Assembly: GCF_000276665.1 (NCBI RefSeq)
Contig: NW_004955428.1
Coordinates: 24,765,217-24,829,216, forward strand
Source of the DNA: Chinchilla lanigera
Lineage: Eukaryota > Chordata > Mammalia > Rodentia > Chinchillidae
Reading direction: 5' to 3'
DNA length: 64,000 bases
Shown: positions 23,470-35,565 of the stretch, piece after piece
Numbering within the stretch: the stretch's first letter is position 1
Layout: each line of letters begins with the position of its first letter
Translations under genes and position numbers: made by a program
Notes under the pieces: generated by a model
What the model saw: the letters and a program-made list of their open reading frames with translations, nothing else
The model's database searches: none
What the model was told of the DNA's origin: nothing

Positions 23470-24425
23470 TAAGCTGAACATGGTGGTGCACACCTGTAAT
23501 TCCAGAACTCTGGGAGGCTGAGGATCACAAGTTGCTGATTAGCCTGGGTGTCCTAGTCATTTTCTTACTGAAACACAATATTGGACACCTATAACTTAAA
23601 GGAGGAAAGATTTATTTTGGTTCTCAATTTCAGTCCATGGTCCCTGGTTCCAAGGCAGGGCAGCACAGCAGAGAGGTACAGCAGGAGAAAAGCTGTTCAC
23701 GTTACGGTGGTCAGGAAGCAGAGAAGGAAGGGAGGAGCCCGGGGAAGGAGCTGTGCCCTTGCATGCCAGGCCCCTAGAGATCTGCCTTTTCCAACTGGGC
23801 CCCACCTCCTAATGTGACGTTTAGCTGTAGCATGCCCATGATTCATTCACCTTTCAAAAGCCCCGCCTCTAAGCCCTTAAAATTCCTTGTTGCTGGGAAA
23901 AAATACCTGACACTCACAAATTAAAGGAGGAAAGCTTTATTTGGGGGTCACAGTTTGCAGAGCTTTCAGCCCATAGTTGGCTGGCTCTGAGGTAGAAGGG
24001 CATGGCAGAGGAAAAAGGGTCCACAGCGTGACAGGGAGAAGGAAGTGAAAAGCAAGCAGCAGCAGCAAAGTAAGCTTCCCTTTTCCTTTTATCCCATCCA
24101 CACTACAAACCTAATGTTTGGTGACACCTAAACCCAGGGTGGGCCTTCCCATTATCCGGACTCAGAACTGTATTAATGCTAATCAGTGCACTAATGTAAT
24201 ACTACACACCCTTAATCCGGTATCACACACTCTAGATCTGGCCAGTCTCAAAACACCCCACCCATGAGCATGTGAGGCTTTAGGGGAGAGACAAACCTAA
24301 CACCCTAACAATGGCCAGCTTAGTGAGACCTTGTCTCAAAATTAAAAAAAAAAAATTAAGAGGAAGGTAAAGCTCAGTGCAAAGGCTCTGAATTCAATCC
24401 CCACCATCAGAAAACCAAACCAAAC
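23470..24425 (+). mobile_element. B1-ID fusion SINE split by an LTR insertion
   Basis: The 5' part is 23470-23546 ('gaacatggtggtgcacacct'). The 3' part is 24310-24425 ('agcttagtgagaccttgtct', then the ID half 'ggtaaagctcagtgcaaagg'). The two halves join smoothly if 23548-24309 is removed. Confidence 0.7.
23548..24309 (-). mobile_element. MaLR-like LTR(s), two related units in tandem
   Basis: On the plus strand it begins 'tgtcctagtcattttcttac', the reverse of a MaLR LTR 3' end. It then has 'aaaggaggaaagatttattt' at about 23596 and a second, similar 'aaaggaggaaagctttattt' at about 23923. This suggests two LTRs (about 23548-23882 and 23884-24309). Matches to MaLR features such as 'gaatcatgggcatgctacag' (minus strand) support the class; the subfamily is not assigned. 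No internal coding sequence remains. Confidence 0.6.
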
Positions 24426-25310
24426 AAAAAAGACTAATATAGATATTAAGGAAAGAAAGTGGTTCAAGAAGGAGGAAACTATGTCAAATACACTGAGAGA
24501 CTGAAATTGACTAGGATGAGGACACAAAAGTGATTCTTGAGTTATGTAAAATGGAGGACTTTGATAACCTTAGAAAAAATATTTTTAATAGATTGATGAG
24601 GATGATGCTCCCACAAAATGTGTTACATAAAGGATAGGATGCCTTGCTGAGAAGTATTGCTATAAAAAGAAAAAATAATTTTTAGAAGAAGATATGGTAG
24701 TGAATTTTTTAATGGGAAAGATCAAGAAATATTTTTATTCTTTAGGGGATTATCCTATACATGGGAAGAAATTATAGCATGGAAAAAAATAGTGAGTAGT
24801 TGCCATAGTAAAACCCTGACACCAGGATAGGACCCAAATTTCAATTGTAGAGAAACTGACTTTGTAAATACTAAGGCATCATGCACTGAGAGGGAATCTC
24901 AGCAAAAAGAATATAGATAATGAATTTGAGAAGACTGGTAGGTTTGATGGTGCGAATATTAGAAAGTTTGTGACTCTTTCTGCCTTCTGAAAGAAGTATG
25001 ATATATGCTCATTATCTGAATCTGAAGGGAAAAAAGACAGAAGAGCAATGAAAGAGAATATAAAGAGGGAAAAGCTAAGCAAAGGTAGGGTGAAGGGTAA
25101 GCAGTGTAGACAGCTTATTTAAGCTTGGAGTCCTAAGGTGTAAAAAACGAATATCAGCACTTCTAATATAGTCAGTTTTTCTGGTGCGCACAAGTAGAAA
25201 GGAAGGAGACAATTGCGGTTTCCCGGGTGAATAAGCAGATAGGGTTGGATTTTCCTTGGGGAAGGCATGAAAGATCCATGCCTGGAAGCTGGCATAGTGG
25301 TTACCCCAAT
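24426..25310. other. Unique non-coding sequence
   Basis: Nothing recognised. Confidence 0.4.
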
Positions 25311-25320
25311 GTGTGCCTTT

Positions 25321-25419
25321 GGGCCAGGGGTTTAACTTAGTGGCATGGAGCCTGCCTGGCAAGCATGAGGTCCTGAGTTCAATTCCCAGTACCAAAATAA
25401 AAAAAAAAAAAAAACAGAA
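25321..25419 (+). mobile_element. ID-type SINE with 10-bp target duplication
   Basis: The body 'gggccaggggtttaacttag' ... 'gagttcaattcccagtacc' is followed by a poly(A) tail. Flanking copies of 'gtgtgccttt' lie at 25311-25320 and 25420-25429. Its A box is more diverged than in the 16294 and 34827 copies. Confidence 0.88.
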
Positions 25420-25429
25420 GTGTGCCTTT

Positions 25430-27159
25430 ACAAAAATGAAATTTGTTTCTGTCATCAGTACATGGCTATAAGTAGCAGAAATTCGATTTTATATGCATAA
25501 TGCTTATTAAGCCATGATTGTGGGTTCAGGACCAGGGTACCACTGCATTTAAAAGGCTTGGGTTTCCATTTTCGCTCATAAGCATCTGCCTGAGTTTAAA
25601 GAACTGAACTGCAATAACTGTCCTTTCCTATTCTTTGACCACCCACCCACCCTACCTGCAGTTCCAGAGTTTCTCCTATTATTCCATTCTTCTGGGGCTC
25701 TCGCCATTCATACAGTCCAGTATTTTGTATTTAGCCAAAATTTCTGCTAGAGTTCTCCAGTTCTCCAATGGTTGGCTGTTACTTGGTTTCCTGACCATGT
25801 AAAGTCCCTCTTTTTGGTTTCCTTTTCCTTTGTCACCATTGCTATATTAGGGAGCTGAGTAAAACTACTTTTAAGAATGTTAATTGCACTAGAAATCTCT
25901 GTCTGAGTACTTCCTGTGCATCAATCCTACGTGAAATTCTTGCTGTTGAACTTAATAGACAGTAGAGTCTTGATACCAAAGATACTGCCTCATTCAGCAT
26001 GGCCTCCACAGTAGCTACTCCCGTGCCTAACACAGAGCTGGTGCTCAATGTTTCTTCAAAGTGAACTATCCTGCCGAGAAGCCCAAATCACTCACAGAGA
26101 AGGCAGTAAGCAGGAGGGGTAAAACAGGAGGGCGAGCCTATGAAAGCAAGTGGATCTTTTATTGTTTAAAGCTAAAAAGAGCACAAATTAACTGTCTATT
26201 GTAGATCATCTCTGAGATGAATAGATAATTTAGACCTGCAATTTGTGTCTATAGTCTAGACACTCTAAGAGTGTATGTGACTTTTCATTTTCTCAGATCT
26301 TTTGAAGCACATCACTGTCAGGTGAAAGGAGGTAAAGCACTGAATAAGCACGGCAGTAGCAGAAGAGAGGACCAGAGAGAGCAGAGTGGGTCACTGCGTA
26401 CAACCAGTATGTAAAGGTGGATTCTATGGTGATCTCAGCATATCTGGCTTAAGCAACTGAATTAATGCTAGTGCCATTACTTAAGAGGGGACATGAGGCA
26501 CAGGAAGAGGATTAGGGGACCAGCGACAAGTGCACTACCAGTATTATTATAGGCTATGTGCCATTCACTGTTCTTCTGCCACAGTTTAAAGTAATTTTTA
26601 TTTTATGCTGAATCCCAAACTTGAATCTCCAGCCAGGCTCTTTCCTGAGTTACTGACCTGGGTACCCAGATGCCTCCTATTTTCCACTTGGCTGCCACAA
26701 AAATGAAGAATTCCAAGGAGAAATCTAAATAGAACAGATTTAGATGTTAGGAAGAAATGTGTCATTTTTGTGTTGATCATTTTTCACTAATACTCTAAAA
26801 AGAGGGAAAAGCATGTGGGTGCAGATAACTTAGGAAAGTGGCAAAAGGGCAAAGGAACACTTGTGTGTGATAGCAGTATTGATTTTAGTAAATTAATAGC
26901 GAGATGATCTACTGAAACCGATGGAAATAAACTGTCAAATAAAACAGGAGAAATGGTAAAGGTTCAATTTAGCTATGGAAAGTAAAAAAGGGAGTGGAAA
27001 TGAATAAAATAATAAAATAAAACCACTCCAAATAAGATGAATGCCTTGTTTTTTGTTTGGTTTGTTTTCTGGCCCTAAATGACCCAGGATTGAGCAACAT
27101 CTTCGGCCACTCATACAGTCCAGTATTTATATATGAGTCCAGTATTTTTATATTTAAGA
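25430..27159. other. Mostly unique sequence; possible L2/MIR remnant at 25925-26060
   Basis: The stretch ending 'cctaacacagagctggtgct' and 'caatgttt' resembles the 3' end of an ancient L2 or MIR. The rest is not recognised. Confidence 0.35.
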
Positions 27160-27279
27160 CCTCTAGACTTCCCAAGTTGACACAATGTATCAACCATAAC
27201 AGAAATGATACAGAGCTTCACTAAACAAGATGGTAGGAATTCACCAATGGTTTTAGTATTGCATACATTGTCTTCAAAC
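27160..27279 (-). mobile_element. L1 3' UTR fragment
   Basis: About 110 bp nearly identical to 28770-28885 (shared 'ctagacttcccaagttgaca', 'gcttcactaaacaagatggt'), ending in the 'gcatac..tgtcttcaaac' module of the L1 3' UTR. Confidence 0.7.
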
Positions 27280-27393
27280 TTTTTATTTTGAGTCAAAGTC
27301 TCACTAAGTTACCCAGGCTGGTCTTAAACTCACAGTCATCGTGCGTCAGGCTCCTGAGTGCTGAGATCACCAGTGTGAGTCGCCAACCTCGGT
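27280..27393 (-). mobile_element. B1-like SINE, diverged
   Basis: The reverse SINE order is visible: 'gagtcaaagtctcactaagt', 'cccaggctggtcttaaactc', 'ctcctgagtgctgagatcac'. Confidence 0.75.
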
Positions 27394-28251
27394 GTAAACC
27401 CTGATATTCAAGTAGCATCAGTGAGGTGGCTTTTACGTTCGCTAGTATTTATCAGCCCAGGTACCAGAATGGAGAACAGAGGTGGCTGGGTTGAATTCTT
27501 CCTGTGAGCATAAGCAGGATGGCAGGGGAATGTTTTGTGGCTGTAAATAACACAGTTGTTTAAATTAAGGATTGAAGGTCTGGATTTATATTGAGAAAAT
27601 TGAAATCAGGTGCTGGAATGACAGGGGCTAAGGGGACAGAGAGGGATCCTGGAGTCGAATAGCTCAGTAGTGGAGACAACAGCTGATAAGAAGCTCCAGA
27701 TTTGACATGAAGGTGATGATGGAAGAAAGCAAGCAAAGGATATGGAAATCTGACGCTAGTTTGTAAAATGATACACTGCTTGGAAGGACTTTAAAGGGTC
27801 ACTTGTCTGACCTTAAACAAATGTACATTAAGGTTGCTCTTTGAAAAAGCTGTAGTGCTAATAAACTCTCACTGATAACAGCACATCCTCTACGAATGAC
27901 AGCTTAAATTCTCTAAAGCAGCTATAAAAGAAGTCAGTGATTTTTTTTGCTATTTATGATTACTTGTATACAGTAGCTTATAGGTTTTTCACATTTTATT
28001 TTCCCAGAGGCAAAAGGAAAAAAGAAATGGTTGAGATGATTTAGAGAAGACATTTTTGATTGCCTGTTATACAACAGAAAAATTCCTAGGGTAGGGACCA
28101 ACAGGGTCGTGACGATGCTTTCTTGGAGGTGGGGTCTAAGTCACTGTTCTCTGCACAGGAAAAAAACCTGTTCATCTCTCACCTCACCTTGGGTTACTCA
28201 GCCAGCTCCATAATCTTAAACTCCCATGTCCAGATAACCAAACCCTATTTT
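27394..28251. other. Unique non-coding sequence
   Basis: Nothing recognised. Confidence 0.4.
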
Positions 28252-29090
28252 TGTTTTTTTCATTTGAAATACATGGCTTTTTAAAATTTATTTTAAAGGG
28301 AATAACAAAATAACAAAATAACAACAACACAGACAAAAACAAAACAACACAAAAACAATAAAAATGATACAGTGTTTCAAAACAAAATGACAGGAATTAA
28401 CAGTGGTTGTTATATTACATACTGTTATCTTCAACAAAATTGCTCAGATTACCAGATGCAAGACTGATCAAACCGATAAAAAATAACAATAAAAAACATG
28501 ACCAAGCAGAAGGCAAAGACTGGAGCTCCACCCAAGAACCAGCAACCAATCTTTTTTAAATTTCCTTTTTTTTAAGGTAGGCTACCCGCTCTCGGGGGTG
28601 AGATGGTCATCTACACCCACATCCTCTGCATGCCCTTCTGCACAGACTCAGGATGAATACAAAGTAAGCACCCTGGCTCCCTGCTCAGTCACTTAGCTAA
28701 CCTTCTAAACTTCTCAAACTGACACAATAAACAACATCCCAGGATGTAGAACTGCTGAGTCACTTAGCCAAACCCCTAGACTTCCCAAGTTGACACAATG
28801 TACCAACCATAACAGAAATGATAACAGAGCTTCACTAAACAAGATGGTAGGAATTCACCAATGGTTGTAGTATTGCATACTGTTATCTTCAAATTAGTTG
28901 TTCAGATTACCAGATATAGGCATGCAATATTGGGCAAAAAAATTTAAGCATTAATTGTTCCTTTCAATAAACTATCAGACATCAGCAGTACAATTATCCC
29001 AGCTATCCTTCTATATACTTATATTTTTTCCCTTCCTTCTTTTTCTCCTTTCCCTCATCCCAGTTCTTCGCCTTTGAGCAATTTATTTCC
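28252..29090 (-). mobile_element. L1 3'-end mosaic with an embedded foreign segment
   Basis: An L1 3' UTR module at 28252-28520 and another at 28770-29090 (ending in the polypurine tract on the minus strand) flank a GC-richer piece, 28565-28760. Inside that piece a 71-bp-spaced duplication ('ctgctcagtcacttag' at 28681, 'ctgctgagtcacttag' at 28752) is visible. The embedded piece may be an LTR fragment. Confidence 0.6.
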
Positions 29091-30429
29091 CTTTTATAAT
29101 ATCTCAAACACTATTTTAAAATCCTCACATAAAGATAGCTCTGATCTTACTATGGACCTAAACATAGTTCAAAAGAACAAATACTGATCCTTTTTTAATA
29201 TATTAGCTTATGTCACTGTCAGCACTCCTTGCTTCCACAGCCTCTTTCTCTGTTTCTCTCCAAAATAAGTCAGATTAAGAAAAACATTTTCTTTTCTTTC
29301 ATTCCCTAGGAATAGAAGCACTGTGTTCAGCCAGCTCTGAGGACATGGAAGGGCCCTCTGAGCTACAACAATCTCATCAAACCTGAGTCAAGGGCTTAGA
29401 GGCTCTCTGCCAGGGCTATGCACACAAATCTGAAAATGTCTTATTTCTAGTACTTTATAGCTTGTGTTCTCTGTCCATTTGCAAAGGTAGAGAATCTCAT
29501 CAGAGAGCTCGCAAATTAATATTCAAATGCCACAATTTCCTCATTTACCACGCTCCATGGTTACACTCAGTTCCTTCAACAATGCTGATGTTTGGTTTGC
29601 TTTTCCTTCCCTTCCACACCCTGGGGCAGATCTCGAAGCCACATTGAATTTGATGCATGGGCTGGGTATCTAGATTTGTGCTTTTGTGAAAGAGAGATTC
29701 CTAAAAGCAGTAAAGACTGCTACAGCAAATCCCCAAATCACAGGAAGAAACCACATGTACAAACTGGGTAATGTGTATGTTAGTTTTAAAATCTCTAAAA
29801 TATCATTCGGTATTTTCTGTGTACTAGCTCGCTACTGTAATAATTTATTTTCTAAGAAAGACAACATTATATAGTAATCTGTGTTACTGCACAATTCATG
29901 ACTACTGATATTCTGTACAGTCACTCAGGACTTCTAACCATTTGTTTTTATCACCATTTTAAATGAAAAGTTTAGTTTATAAATTGTTGCTTTTGCTAAA
30001 TTCTCCCTACATCACAACATACTCTTTCAAATTTTAAGGTTAAAAATTTTCATCTTTTTTCCTTAACTAACTTTGTGCAGTAGAACTATTTTGCAGTTTT
30101 CGTAAGCCAAGCACAAGTAAACTTTGTTTACAGTTTAGCTTTCACATAGTGTAAAATAGCCTGCGATACAAGAAGCTCGACAGTATCAATTTTTAAGCAA
30201 TAGGCACCACATGAGGGAGGACTGGACACAGTAGGTAAACAGGCATCCTGGGGGAAGTTACTGAATAGCTAGTGCAAGGCAGAGGGCACTGCACAGTATT
30301 AAGGCAAATAGCCTAAAGCAAGGCTGATGTCAGTGAGAAAGCAGGTTGCTTTGTTTTTCTTAGTATAGTGGCTATCACTTCCTCATCACACGTACGCCAT
30401 CAGATCAGATTCTGCTCCGATGGGCCACA
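29091..30429. other. Unique non-coding sequence
   Basis: No gene or clear repeat. Confidence 0.4.
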
Positions 30430-30745
30430 CTTTCCATAACTCAGTGCCTTGGCCACAGAGGCATGCCTTCCAAAAACTACCTCTATCTGCTTCTCTGCCT
30501 GGGGAGTTTCCACTCATTCCCCAAGAGTCCACTAAAACCACCTCCAGGTGCACACTCCCCGCCCGTCTGCACCGCTCGCCATCCATACACATTGCACGAC
30601 ACACACCCCCTCGCCTCCTCAAACTGCTTGTTTGCCGGTTTTGTCCCCGTGAAGTCAAGGACTATGGCTTCTTCACCCTTGCACCCCCAGTACCACGTAC
30701 AGTGCCTGGTACTTTAGAAACCCAGAAAACAATGTTTATTTGTGT
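30430..30745 (+). mobile_element. L2 LINE 3'-end remnant
   Basis: The end 'gtgaagtcaaggactatggc' ... 'gcacccccagtacc' ... 'cagtgcctggtactt' ... 'caatgtttatt' follows the order of the ancient L2 3' end. The GC-rich open frames on both strands here come from this repeat. Confidence 0.6.
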
Positions 30746-32253
30746 TTTAATCAAGGCAGTACTTAGAGCAGTGACATCAAGAGAATACTGACAAAGGAAT
30801 ATTCTTTGGTGGTGCTGTAAGTGAAGAAACAAGATTTGCTTATGCGTAAAATAAATTTTACAAATGGCATCTACTTAGGAGCATGAGAGTTGTCACTATG
30901 TTCAAAACTGATACCAAAATGAGTAAGGATCTTTTGGTGTAAAATTAAGAAATTTAGTTTATAATTCCTACGTCCTCTTAGAAAGGCAGGCTGTAGGAAG
31001 TGAATGTAAGCAAGGTAAGTCAAGGACTTTGGATAAGAAGACAGTTGAAACTTAGCCAAGTGGATGTTTTTGGAACAACCTTGGTAGGGAAAGAGGATCT
31101 GATGAATACATCAAAAACTGCAGTATAAGCAAAGGGGAATATTCCACTAAAATGCTTATATGCATGAGGCAAACAGAAAATAAAAACACTTGAGTTTGTG
31201 GTTTAGCATTAAAGCACTGAGAATACAGATAACCAAAAGATAATTACTGAAGTCCAGGATCAGAGAGTTTAGAATAAACACATAAACTGGGCAGTGAAAG
31301 ATGAGAGACATTGAATTAGCAAAAAGTTGTACAGCAAAATGCCAAGGCAGGAGGTAAAAATCCACGAGGTGTGTGTGAGGAACAAAAGGAACAGCCCTGA
31401 GGATGAACTGCCACTGCGATGAGTGTGAATGAGGTGACATACAAAATAAAGAGTTAAAATACATGAAGCTTTGTGTTTCCATAGATTCTGAGATCTTTTT
31501 CTATGGTGCCGACAGCAAGGCAAATGGATATTTAACCCTACAATGAAGCAAGAGTCACTGGAGTGGTTTGATGCTGATCCAACCAGATGTGCTCCCACCG
31601 TGAGCTGATGAGGGCATCTGGACTCACTACCAACGGGACTCAGGGGCTGGAGCACATGTGGTCAGGTGACAGGAGGCTGTGAACTGCGTGCTGTATTACA
31701 GCCAAAAAGGAATAAACCCAGTTTTCAAATTTCTGCTTGAATATCACTTAAGTCTTCCTTTCTGCTTGTGGTAAGGATCTTAGGATGATACCGTCAATAC
31801 AGTGAAACTCTAAACTTGAGTACTTTAAGATGATTACATGAGAAGAAAACAAGAAGGCTTTTTATTTCATAGAAATAAGCTAAAGCAATGTGAGGAACAT
31901 TAAATTTTTAAAAGAGCGTAAAATATCCTTTGAAGTTAAACAGTTTCCCTCATCTAAAAAATTTCCAGGGCCTGATGTGTAACGTTTTGGTATACTTTGC
32001 CCAGATATCTAAAGCAGTTTCTTAACCAGGGATGTGGAGGAGCAGACACATTAGACCCGGCAGCCTGAGCCTGCAGTAGTGAGTACAATAGAGAACATTT
32101 GGTATAAAAGAAAATTCCATATAAACGAACACTAGATGTATTCGGTTTTGACATTGTACAATAAAAACTTACTAAATTGCTGGCATTTCCCTCTCTTCTA
32201 ACAAATTAAGTGATAGCCAAGCAAAGCACACCACTCCCCTGCCTCCAGTGGTG
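30746..32253. other. Unique non-coding sequence
   Basis: Minus-strand open frames at 31156-31655 lack family features. Nothing else is recognised. Confidence 0.4.
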
Positions 32254-32302
32254 TGACCACACCCAGAGGGATCACTATGACCACACCCAGAGGGATCACT
32301 AT
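32254..32302. repeat. 24-bp tandem duplication
   Basis: 'tgaccacacccagaggg' plus 'atcacta' occurs twice in tandem with no difference, starting at 32254 and 32278. Confidence 0.95.
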
Positions 32303-32451
32303 GGTAAAGCTGCAGCACTGAACCTGTCTGTTAAAGGGACCTAGGATTGTAGCAGGATGGTCCTCCATGCAGCAGTGGGAAAAAAGGTATGAGTAGCAAG
32401 CCACAAACATACTCGGAAGGGAGGCAACAGGGTTTAGTGATTTCAGGGCAA

Positions 32452-32608
32452 AGGATTACATGCCTGTAATTGCAGCCCTCAGGAGGCTGAGGTAGGAGGA
32501 TCTTCATGAGTTTGAGACCAGCCTGGGCTGCAAAGTGAGCTCAGGGCCAGCCTGAACTGCATAGCGAGACCCTGTCTCCAATAGACAAAAAAAAAAAAAA
32601 AAAAAAAA
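32452..32608 (+). mobile_element. B1-like SINE with long poly(A) tail
   Basis: The first few bases of the usual start are missing. 'tgcctgtaattgcagccctc', 'gaggctgaggtaggaggatc' and 'gcgagaccctgtctcc' are clear, then an A-run. A short 'aaaggat' flanks both sides. Confidence 0.85.
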
Positions 32609-34411
32609 AAGGATATGAGTGATGCTGAGTTACAGCATCAGCAATCTAACTAACCACACACCACTTGGTGCAAAACTGTGCTGCCAGGAGCACCGAGGGT
32701 GGAGTCCCAAACCAGGCTTCCCCTGGGAAAAGGGACAGTCTCTGTTGGTACAAGCTAGTTGCCCAAGGGCTTATTGACCAAGTGGGGAAGACATAAAAAC
32801 AGATACCTGTCTTGACTTTTTAGAGCTCACTGAGCCGAATAGTCCACTAAGGGCCACAGCCAGAGGGCCGCACAGTGCCCAGAGGACATGGCATGCTAGT
32901 TCATGGGTGGCATTCTTCCCGATACCATGGAGGCACGACTAGCACGTTCACCATTCCTGATGAACCTTGCATCCTAGGGCACATTCAGTTAACACAAAGA
33001 ACAGCTTCTTTAAACAGCTGGCCACCTTCTCAGTTGAGGTTTCTGCCCTTTGGGACACTTGAACCTCCAACTGTTTCCATATTCTGTTCAAAACAAAAGC
33101 ACTATTGGATACATGGGCCCAGTCATGCACCATCAACGTGGAAATGGAGGCACAATTTAGAAAATGTCCACCAAGAGTAACACAGAACCCAACGGAGGTG
33201 CCAGAAAGCTTGGAAGCAGGAGCATGGGAGAGAACAGGTAGGGAAGGAAAACACAAGTACTCAAGTAGATTTCTCCACTCCCTTCATCTTCTTTGAGCCC
33301 CCAAATGAGGTGTCATTCACAGAGCAATTAAAAATATTTGTTTCAGAGTGAATAAGAAGATTCAAGTATAAAAAGAATATATTCAAGGCAGTGTTTGGAT
33401 TTTGTTTTATAAAATAGTTTCATTCTATTTCCTCAGTTTTATGGCAGAATTTGACCAAGTTTCTAAAACTAGTTGTTCTGAATTTCCTTAAGTTTAAAAG
33501 AAGTCTTTGTTTCTGAAAACAGACTTTTAAAATTTCATAATACTGGTAATCTTCAAGGAAAAACCAGCACAGCATTTTTGGCTTAAACTTTTAAAAAAAC
33601 ATAATTACTAAAGAATGGTATGTATAAACCCCTACTACATATACACATGATATTGGTATATATAGTTCTCTTACTTTGATATACACCATTAGTATTTTCT
33701 TTCTCCTATCAGACCTAACTGATGGCTCATATTGGTATTTTTAAGTACCCTGGTGTTACTTTCTTTTTCATAAATGCATATATTATTGCTAACTTAAAAC
33801 TTAATGTTATGTGCAATTCACCAATGCATTTAGATTCCCAAGGTGCCATTTTCTGCTAGAAGTAAAGAATACTTGAAGGTTTTAGTCAAAGTTCTATAAG
33901 GATAACTGAAGCAGAATTTTCACGAATATATAAATTCCCCTTTTGAAAATATATGACAGTATGTCTCTAATGCAATTCTGTGCCAAGAAAAAGAGTAATT
34001 GATTCTTCAATATAAAAAGTACCTATTTACATGAAGAATGTAGATTTAAAACAAAATTCTCCTGGGTTGCATTGATTTTATTTTTTTATCTAAGTGGAAA
34101 TTTGATTCTGATATTAGAACTAGGGGATCACCATCTTGTAAAGTTATCTTTGGAATGTATAGATAACTATAGTGATTTAACAAAACTCTAATTCTGTTCT
34201 TTACAATAGGAAATTATCACTTATTATACAAAATAGGCTTATTGGAAACGCTTAAACTTACTGTTGAAACTAACATAAGAATGTAATACTTTTAATTCTA
34301 TAAAATTTAGCAAGAAATTTTAACTGGTTAAGTGAATGAAAATGCTTTTTAATACCTGAAATACTTTTTAATACCTGTAACACCTGCAAGTATGTTGTGT
34401 TGGACTTCTAT
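32609..34411. other. Unique AT-rich non-coding sequence
   Basis: No gene or repeat recognised. Confidence 0.4.
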
Positions 34412-34505
34412 GATATTATAATTCTTTTATTTCAGTAATATAGTGTAATCTTACATATGATATTATAATTCTTTTATTTCAGTAACATAGTGTAATCTTA
34501 CATAT
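34412..34505. repeat. 47-bp tandem duplication
   Basis: Two adjacent copies begin 'gatattataattcttttatt' at 34412 and 34459. They differ at one base (aatatag versus aacatag). Confidence 0.95.
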
Positions 34506-34826
34506 GGCTGTAATTTCTCAACCTGAAATTGGTTATGCTCTACTGAAAATACCTTAGTCTTATTACACTATTTACGCGGCCTATTAGATTGCAATGTGAG
34601 TTCTCTCTAAATCATGTCTGAATTACCTAACAGGACCAGTGTGCATGAATACCATAATTATCGTGTGTGTCTTGGTTTGTACATTTTATTTTAGAACGGT
34701 GAGAGCATTAGTAGTTGGACCAGCTAGCAGCCCTGATTCAGCAACCCAAACACTAAGTGAGCAAGGATCTGTAATATTTTGCAGAATTTGTACAAGAAGG
34801 ACAATATGAGTATTTTAATCATGTGG

Positions 34827-34933
34827 GGGCTGGGGATTTAGCTCAGCGGCAAAAAGCGCCTGCCTGGCAAGCGCGAGGTTGTGAGTTCGATTCCCGGTAC
34901 CGGAGAAAAACCAAAAAAAAAAAAAAAAAAAAA
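34827..34933 (+). mobile_element. ID-type SINE, well preserved, with 10-bp target duplication
   Basis: The body has 'gggctggggatttagctcag' and 'gagttcgattcccggtacc', close to the inferred local consensus, and a poly(A) tail. The flanking duplication 'aatcatgtgg' lies at 34817-34826 and 34934-34943. Confidence 0.93.
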
Positions 34934-35523
34934 AATCATGTGGACTTCTAAGCATTTCTTATTAAGACTTGTTTGAACAATGTTTTTGTTATCTATCAAA
35001 AATATCAATAGCATCCTTGCATGAACATCCCTTAAAAGCTGGTTAAAGCTCTTACCATCTCAGAAGCCAGGAAAAGTTCTCCAATGCATATTTTTGGAAA
35101 GGTTTAGAAAACAGAATTTTAATTATCAAACCTCATTATATTAGTGACTTTTCTATTTCTAACTGCCAATTATGCCAACTGCAAATAAACACTCTCAAAT
35201 CTGATTTTACATTTATAAACTTGCTGAATTACTTAGCAGCAAGAATAAAAAATGAATTAATTATATTTTCAATAAAATCACTAAATTATCACTTCAAACT
35301 GTGTTTCAACTTATGCTCATTCTCTCAATTTTGTTTGGTTATTTGCTCTGTCTTGTTGAAGAAGAGTCACTTGATTTTAGTAGTATTTGGGGGACTTGGT
35401 GACTAGCTGAGCATTAAATCTCATTTTCCAGCTTCAATCATAAATCATTGCTCGTTACCAAACATTAGCCTTGGGCCTCCAAATCCTGCCACTGTGTCTG
35501 TGTGGAGGGATATCAGAAGTTAC

Positions 35524-35565
35524 ACTCTTATCACCTGTGTCTGACTCTTATCACCTGTGTCTGAC
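35524..35565. repeat. 20-bp tandem duplication
   Basis: 'actcttatcacctgtgtctg' occurs twice in tandem, at 35524 and 35544, with no difference. Confidence 0.95.

Noticed and set aside
30386..30791. Overlapping GC-rich open frames on both strands
   Set aside because: They lie in an L2-like remnant with no conserved protein features.
31156..31655. Overlapping 108- and 128-codon minus-strand open frames
   Set aside because: Cysteine- and serine-rich with no domain, no splice context and no conserved pattern; treated as chance.
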